DNA of 64,000 nucleotides from assembly GCA_048498035.1 (NCBI GenBank), contig JBEHYT010000004.1:124001-188000 (forward strand), given 5' to 3'. The notes under the pieces are model-generated. The model worked only from the letters and a program-made list of their open reading frames with translations, was not told the DNA's origin and ran no database searches. This DNA is from CADEDV01 sp048498035. Lineage in GTDB: Bacteria > Bacteroidota > Bacteroidia > Chitinophagales > Chitinophagaceae. This document shows, piece by piece, positions 59,640 to 64,000 of this stretch (positions are counted from its first letter, which is position 1; the number at the start of each line of letters is the position of its first letter). Both the position numbers and the translations under genes were made by a program.

Positions 59640-61844
59640 ATGATTATGAGAAGAATTATTCTAAAAAACACAAAAAGAAATTTTTTCCGTGGGCCGATAC
59701 TGTTGGTGTTGCTACTTATGTTAGAGCTCAACGTGCAGGCACAACAGGCCACCTGGATTTGGTACCCGGGCGATTTTGAAATAGAATTGGCTAATGCCAT
59801 GCAAAACCGTCGCACGGAACGCGGAACATTTTTTCCTGTTTTCTGGAAAATCGACAGCCATTATCCACTGATGGATTTTCATAAAATAGTAAACCTGGCC
59901 AAACCCGAACGCGTAGCTGTTTTTGTAGAAGGTATTTACAATATAAAAATAGACGGCAAGCCTGTTGAAGGAAGCCCGGCAGAAATCACCGTGCCTGCCG
60001 GCCAACACAAGATCAATGTAAAAGTATATAACCAGGCGCAGGTTCCAGCCATCTATCTCAAAGGCAATACCATTGTTACAGATTCATCCTGGTTAGTAAC
60101 GTTTGAAGATAAGGAGTGGATTGATGAAACTGGTAAAACCTCAGACGTATCAGCCACCAAATGGCTTAATGCCGGGTATTGGAATTTTAACACACCCGCG
60201 CAGCGTCCCTCTCAATTTGCTTTGCCAGTGCGTCGCCAGTCGGCACAGTCCGCATCGCGAAGCGGCAACACATTTCTACTCGATTTTGGAAAAGAGACTT
60301 TTGGGTTTTTGCAGTTGCACGGATTAAAGGGAAAAGGGAAATTGTCGGTCTACTATGGTGAATCCAAAGAAGAAGCACTGTCTGAAGAACATTGCGAAAC
60401 ACTCGATCGCCTTGAGGTGAACAATGCCACTAAAAAGGAATATCGTTTTCCGCTCTCTAAGGCCTTTCGCTATGTGCGCATTGTGCCGGGGAATAATGTA
60501 ACGCTCGATTCCGCCTCTATGTGGTATGAATATGCCGATGTGAAAGAACGCGGCTCGTTCCAGTGTAACGACGAAGAAATTAACCAGATCTACGACGTTG
60601 CGAAATATACGTTTCACCTGAATACCAGGGAATTTTTCATCGACGGCATCAAGCGCGATCGCTGGGTGTGGAGCGGAGATGCATACCAGAGCTACCTTAT
60701 GAATTATTACCTGTTTTTCGATAGCCCAACCGTTACCCGTACACTGATGGCGCTCCGCGGAAAGGATCCGGTTACCTCGCATATCAACACCATCATGGAT
60801 TACACGTTCTATTGGTTTTTGGGTATCTATGATTACTATCTCTATACCGGCGATGATTCGTTTATCCGGCAGTTCTACCCACGCATGCAATCACTGATGG
60901 AATATTGCCTGGGGCGAAGAGATAAAGACGGACTAATGCAGGGAATGCCGGGCGATTGGATTTTTATCGACTGGGCGGCAGGATTGAGCAAAAAAGGTGA
61001 AGTGAGCTTTGAACAACTACTGCTTTGTCGCAGCCTTGAAACAATGACCATTTGCGCAAAAATTGCAGGCGATAATACCGGTAGTGAGAAATACCAGGGA
61101 TTGTCGGCAGAACTGCGAAAAAAGCTATTTACTTATTATTGGAATCCCGAAAAGAATGCATTGGTACACAGCCGGGTGGATGGACAGCCTACGAATAACG
61201 TGACGCGCTATGCCAATATGTTTTCCATTTTTTTCAATTATTTTTCTGATGCACAAAAGCAGGCGGTAAAAAGATCTGTATTGCTCAACGATAGCGTACA
61301 GAAAATTACTACGCCTTATATGCGTTTTTATGAATTGGAAGCGCTTTGCGCGATGGGTGAACAAAGCTATGTACTCAATGAAATGAAGGATTATTGGGGC
61401 GGAATGTTAAAATTGGGCGCAACTACCTTCTGGGAAGAATACAATCCATCAAAAAAAGGAACAGAACATCTTGCTATGTATGGCCGGGAATTTGGAAAAA
61501 GTCTTTGCCATGCCTGGGGTGCCAGCCCGATTTACCTGCTGGGAAAATATTATCTAGGCGTAGCGCCAACTGCGCCCGGTTATCAAACCTATCGCGTTTC
61601 GCCCCTGTTGGGCGGATTAAAATGGATGCAGGGCAAAGTGCCAACACCGCACGGGGAAGTAAGCGTTTATTGCAGTACTAATTCCATCAAAGTAAGGGGA
61701 GATGAAGGCCGCGGAATTTTACATTTTCAAAGTAAAACAACTCCACGCGCGGGATCAACTTCAATCCAACAGGTGGCCGCCAATACCTACGAACTTACAA
61801 TTGAGCCTGGAACCGATTATACTATTGAATATACAGCGCTATGA
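59640..61844 (+). CDS. GH78-family six-hairpin glycosidase (alpha-L-rhamnosidase-like, third)
   Basis: 734 residues with a signal peptide (LLVLLLMLELNVQAQQ). Shorter than the two other GH78 proteins: no N-terminal fibronectin-like domain, instead one or two sandwich domains (WIWYPGDFEIELANAMQNRR, LDFGKETFGFLQLHGL, YRFPLSKAFRYVRIV). The (alpha/alpha)6 barrel contains FIDGIKRDRWVWSGDAYQSY (D335, D340 and D347) and E599/E600 in TTFWEEYNPS. The DGxxRDRWVWSGD form is a separate GH78 subgroup also found in RG-II loci. The C-terminal sandwich is GGLKWMQGKVPTPHGEVSV. ATGA overlap with the GH127 gene. Terminal alpha-L-rhamnose is likely. Confidence 0.85.
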   Translation: MIMRRIILKNTKRNFFRGPILLVLLLMLELNVQAQQATWIWYPGDFEIELANAMQNRRTERGTFFPVFWKIDSHYPLMDFHKIVNLAKPERVAVFVEGIYNIKIDGKPVEGSPAEITVPAGQHKINVKVYNQAQVPAIYLKGNTIVTDSSWLVTFEDKEWIDETGKTSDVSATKWLNAGYWNFNTPAQRPSQFALPVRRQSAQSASRSGNTFLLDFGKETFGFLQLHGLKGKGKLSVYYGESKEEALSEEHCETLDRLEVNNATKKEYRFPLSKAFRYVRIVPGNNVTLDSASMWYEYADVKERGSFQCNDEEINQIYDVAKYTFHLNTREFFIDGIKRDRWVWSGDAYQSYLMNYYLFFDSPTVTRTLMALRGKDPVTSHINTIMDYTFYWFLGIYDYYLYTGDDSFIRQFYPRMQSLMEYCLGRRDKDGLMQGMPGDWIFIDWAAGLSKKGEVSFEQLLLCRSLETMTICAKIAGDNTGSEKYQGLSAELRKKLFTYYWNPEKNALVHSRVDGQPTNNVTRYANMFSIFFNYFSDAQKQAVKRSVLLNDSVQKITTPYMRFYELEALCAMGEQSYVLNEMKDYWGGMLKLGATTFWEEYNPSKKGTEHLAMYGREFGKSLCHAWGASPIYLLGKYYLGVAPTAPGYQTYRVSPLLGGLKWMQGKVPTPHGEVSVYCSTNSIKVRGDEGRGILHFQSKTTPRAGSTSIQQVAANTYELTIEPGTDYTIEYTAL

Positions 61845-63871
61845 AAATGAGAAAAAGATTGGTTTGGATATTTCCATTATTATTAGCGACAACGCTGGTG
61901 AATGCACAAAGCGGTATCACCAATACCGCTAATAGCAACTATGCGCGGCTGAACGCTGTGAATATGGGCGATGTACAATTTACAAAGGGGTTTTGGGCGG
62001 AACGTTTCGCGGTGTGCCGGGATTCCATGGTGCCGCGGCTTTGGAAAACCTATACCGATGCACAGCTTTGTCATTCCTTTAAAAATTTTGAGATTGCCGC
62101 CGGCCTGGATACCGGGAAATTTAAAGGACCATCTTTTCATGATGGCGACTTCTATAAAACACTTGAAGCAATGGCCGGTATGTATGCCGCCACGCATGAT
62201 CCGCAATTAGACCGATGGATGGACACCGCGATAGCCGTTATTGCCAAAGCGCAATTGCCAGATGGATATATTTATACCAAATCGATTATTGAACAAAAAA
62301 AGACTGGCGCTACGCGGATGTTTGATGACAAGCTCAGTTTTGAAGCGTATAATTTCGGGCATTTGATGACGGCGGCTTGTGTTCACTATCGCGCCACGGG
62401 AAAAACAACGCTGCTGGACATTGCCCGAAAGGCAACCGACTTTCTCGAAAAATTTTACGCCACCGCAACACCGGAGCAGGCGCGCAATGCTATTTGCCCA
62501 TCTCATTATATGGGCATCATTGAAATGTACCGCACGCTCCATGATCCGGCCTATTTACAACTGGCGAAAAAGCTGATCGATATACGGGGCACCGTGGAAG
62601 GAACCGACGATAATTCCGACCGGGAGCCATTTCGGGAAATGGACCATGTTGCCGGGCACGCAGTGCGTGCCAATTATTTATTTGCCGGCGTAGCCGATGT
62701 GTATGCGGAAACCGGAGACACCACGCTGCTGGACGCGCTGGATAAATTATGGGATGATGTGGTTAACCGTAAAATGTATGTAACCGGTGGCTGCGGCGCT
62801 TTGTACGATGGAATTTCTGTGGATGGTATTTCTTATAAGCCAGATACAGTACAACGTATTCACCAGGCGTATGGCAGAGACTACCAGCTCCCCAATCTTA
62901 CCGCTCATAATGAAACCTGCGCCAATATCGGCAATGTACTGTGGAACTGGCGAATGTTGCAATTAACCGGCGAAGCGCGGTATGCAGACGTAGTTGAACT
63001 TGCATTATACAACAGCGTTCTCAGTGGCGTAAGCCTCGATGGCACTTCCTTTTTCTATACCAACCCGCTGGCAGAAGATCAGTCGTTTCCCTACCACCTG
63101 CGCTGGGAAGGCGGGCGTCAACCCTATATTAAATTATCCAATTGCTGCCCGCCCAATACCGTGCGTACCATTGCGGAAGTGGCCGACTATATGTATGATC
63201 TTTCCAGGGATGGGCTGTTTATAAATTTATACAGTGGAAATAGCCTGCGGACAAAGCTGGAATCCGGTGAAATGATTTCGGTTCGTCAACAAACAGATTA
63301 TCCATGGAAAGGCGCTATCGACCTGGCAGTAGATGAGGCGCCAACGTCTTCATTTGCCATTCACCTGCGCATACCGGGCTGGTGTAAAAAAGCGACATGG
63401 TCGTTGAATGGCAAGATGATGGTTGTTAATTTCCAGGATCTTGATAAAGGATATCTTGTTATCAATCGCAAATGGAAAAAGGGTGATCACATTCAACTCA
63501 ACCTGGATATGCCGGTTACCCTGGTGGAATCAAACCCGCTGGTGGAAGAAACCAATGGACGTGTAACCGTAAAACGCGGGCCTGTGGTGTATTGTCTTGA
63601 ATCGGCCGATCTTGCCACAGGTGTTAAAGTGCGGGACATCGTGCTACAGCTTGGTCAAGCCTTTAAACCTGTGCCGATGACGATTGGCAATAGTCACTTT
63701 ATGAGCCTGCAGGGACAGGCAACACGTCTTGTAAATAATAATTGGGGCAATACTTTGTACAGGGAAATAAATACCAGCACTGCCCCTGTTCAGCTTAAAT
63801 TAATTCCTTACTATGCCTGGGCCAACCGCGGGCAAACCGATATGTCGGTTTGGTTGCCGCTGGCGCGATAA
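61841..63871 (+). CDS. GH127 beta-L-arabinofuranosidase family protein
   Basis: 676 residues with a signal peptide (PLLLATTLVNAQ). DVQFTKGFWAERFAVCRDSMVPRLW and FHDGDFYKTLEAMAGMYAATHD are typical of the DUF1680/GH127 (alpha/alpha)6 barrel. The zinc and nucleophile set is complete: E358 and C360 (HNETCANIGN), C435 and C436 (SNCCPPNTVR), with spacing close to the characterised Bifidobacterium enzyme. A beta-sandwich (IHLRIPGWCKKATWSLNGK) follows. Releases beta-L-arabinofuranose, or in related families aceric-acid-type residues, from pectin side chains. ATG 61841 overlaps the upstream stop. Confidence 0.9.
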   Translation: MKMRKRLVWIFPLLLATTLVNAQSGITNTANSNYARLNAVNMGDVQFTKGFWAERFAVCRDSMVPRLWKTYTDAQLCHSFKNFEIAAGLDTGKFKGPSFHDGDFYKTLEAMAGMYAATHDPQLDRWMDTAIAVIAKAQLPDGYIYTKSIIEQKKTGATRMFDDKLSFEAYNFGHLMTAACVHYRATGKTTLLDIARKATDFLEKFYATATPEQARNAICPSHYMGIIEMYRTLHDPAYLQLAKKLIDIRGTVEGTDDNSDREPFREMDHVAGHAVRANYLFAGVADVYAETGDTTLLDALDKLWDDVVNRKMYVTGGCGALYDGISVDGISYKPDTVQRIHQAYGRDYQLPNLTAHNETCANIGNVLWNWRMLQLTGEARYADVVELALYNSVLSGVSLDGTSFFYTNPLAEDQSFPYHLRWEGGRQPYIKLSNCCPPNTVRTIAEVADYMYDLSRDGLFINLYSGNSLRTKLESGEMISVRQQTDYPWKGAIDLAVDEAPTSSFAIHLRIPGWCKKATWSLNGKMMVVNFQDLDKGYLVINRKWKKGDHIQLNLDMPVTLVESNPLVEETNGRVTVKRGPVVYCLESADLATGVKVRDIVLQLGQAFKPVPMTIGNSHFMSLQGQATRLVNNNWGNTLYREINTSTAPVQLKLIPYYAWANRGQTDMSVWLPLAR

Positions 63872-63879
63872 AACAGATC

Positions 63880-64000
63880 ATGGAACGAATAACTGCAACT
63901 TATTTTATTGAAACGCCGCTTCCGCCGGAAGATGCGGCCGCTGTGCTTGCCGGTGAGCAATCATCAGGTACGTTTGTGGCGGTGCCTGGGGAAACGGATG
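63880..64000 (+). CDS. RuBisCO-like protein, N-terminal part (runs off the window)
   Basis: An ATG eight bases after the GH127 stop opens a frame reading ITATYFIETPLPPEDAAA then VLAGEQSSGTFVAVPGETD. AATIAxEQSSGTF..VPGET-type text is the N-terminal signature of RuBisCO large-chain and RuBisCO-like (form IV) proteins. Only 40 residues are in the window. The catalytic region is outside, so carboxylase activity cannot be judged. In a pectin operon, RuBisCO-like enzymes acting on 3-oxo-isoapionate 4-phosphate in D-apiose breakdown are the most relevant known relatives. Confidence 0.8.
   Translation, partial: MERITATYFIETPLPPEDAAAVLAGEQSSGTFVAVPGETD

Noticed and set aside
63880..64000. A true carbon-fixing RuBisCO.
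   Set aside because: No small subunit, phosphoribulokinase or other Calvin-cycle gene is visible, and pectin-degrading Bacteroidota carry RuBisCO-like (form IV) proteins. The catalytic part is outside the window, so this remains a judgement.

Overview
The window looks like part of a pectin-degradation (polysaccharide utilization) locus of a Bacteroidota bacterium, most likely near the Chitinophagaceae. The reasons are a SusC/SusD pair, lipoprotein signals on several enzymes, signal peptides ending in ..AQ, promoter-like elements with TAnnTTT boxes and few Shine-Dalgarno sites, and a dense array of plant cell-wall glycosidases. All genes are on the + strand except one MFS transporter. I saw no tRNA, rRNA, CRISPR array, insertion sequence or regulator gene.

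Layout. (1) 1-4238: end of one CaiB/BaiF CoA-transferase, a second complete one, a fuconolactonase-like amidohydrolase, a RhaT-type sugar/proton symporter and a Gfo/Idh/MocA oxidoreductase, closed by a rho-independent terminator. (2) 4303-18475: six large secreted glycosidases: an unassigned GH20/GH67-like enzyme, GH95, GH2 with malectin, GH78 and GH2. (Five genes carry these; the sixth activity class is the inserted sandwich domain in GH95, which is probably not catalytic.) (3) 18487-24826: a promoter/operator region, a DUF3826 lipoprotein, SusC, SusD and a strong hairpin. (4) 24905-42788: PL1-like pectate lyase, a beta-helix/TIM-barrel fusion, GH140, GH43, a sialidase-like propeller, an (alpha/alpha)6 glycosidase, GH2, GH78, a second DUF3826 protein and a second sialidase-like propeller. 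(5) 42817-53594: two sodium/solute symporters around an acid-sugar module (two DapA/NanA-family lyases, Fe-dependent alcohol dehydrogenase, PdxA-family dehydrogenase, DUF1537 kinase), then an STN-esterase fusion and a secreted isomerase-like protein. (6) 53648-54853 (-): MFS transporter. (7) 55073-64000: a second operon with GH141-like, Gfo/Idh, symporter, GH78, GH127 and the start of a RuBisCO-like protein.

How it may fit together. The enzyme set (rhamnosidases, GH95, GH127, GH140, GH141-like, propellers, pectate lyase) resembles systems for rhamnogalacturonan, and in particular rhamnogalacturonan II. Enzymes outside the cytoplasmic membrane would release rhamnose, L-galactose or L-fucose, arabinose, apiose and keto-deoxy acids, which SusCD and the four symporters would import. 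The cytoplasmic module has the right enzyme classes to cleave a 2-keto-3-deoxy aldaric acid such as Dha to pyruvate plus a tetruronate, reduce that to a tetronate, phosphorylate it and decarboxylate it to DHAP. The DUF1537 kinase and the RuBisCO-like protein could alternatively serve D-apiose breakdown. Both ideas are inference.

The best regulatory clue is a block of about 70 bp found twice, upstream of the DUF3826-susCD operon and of the GH141-like operon, at the same distance from a matching -7-like box. This suggests one regulator, encoded elsewhere, drives both.
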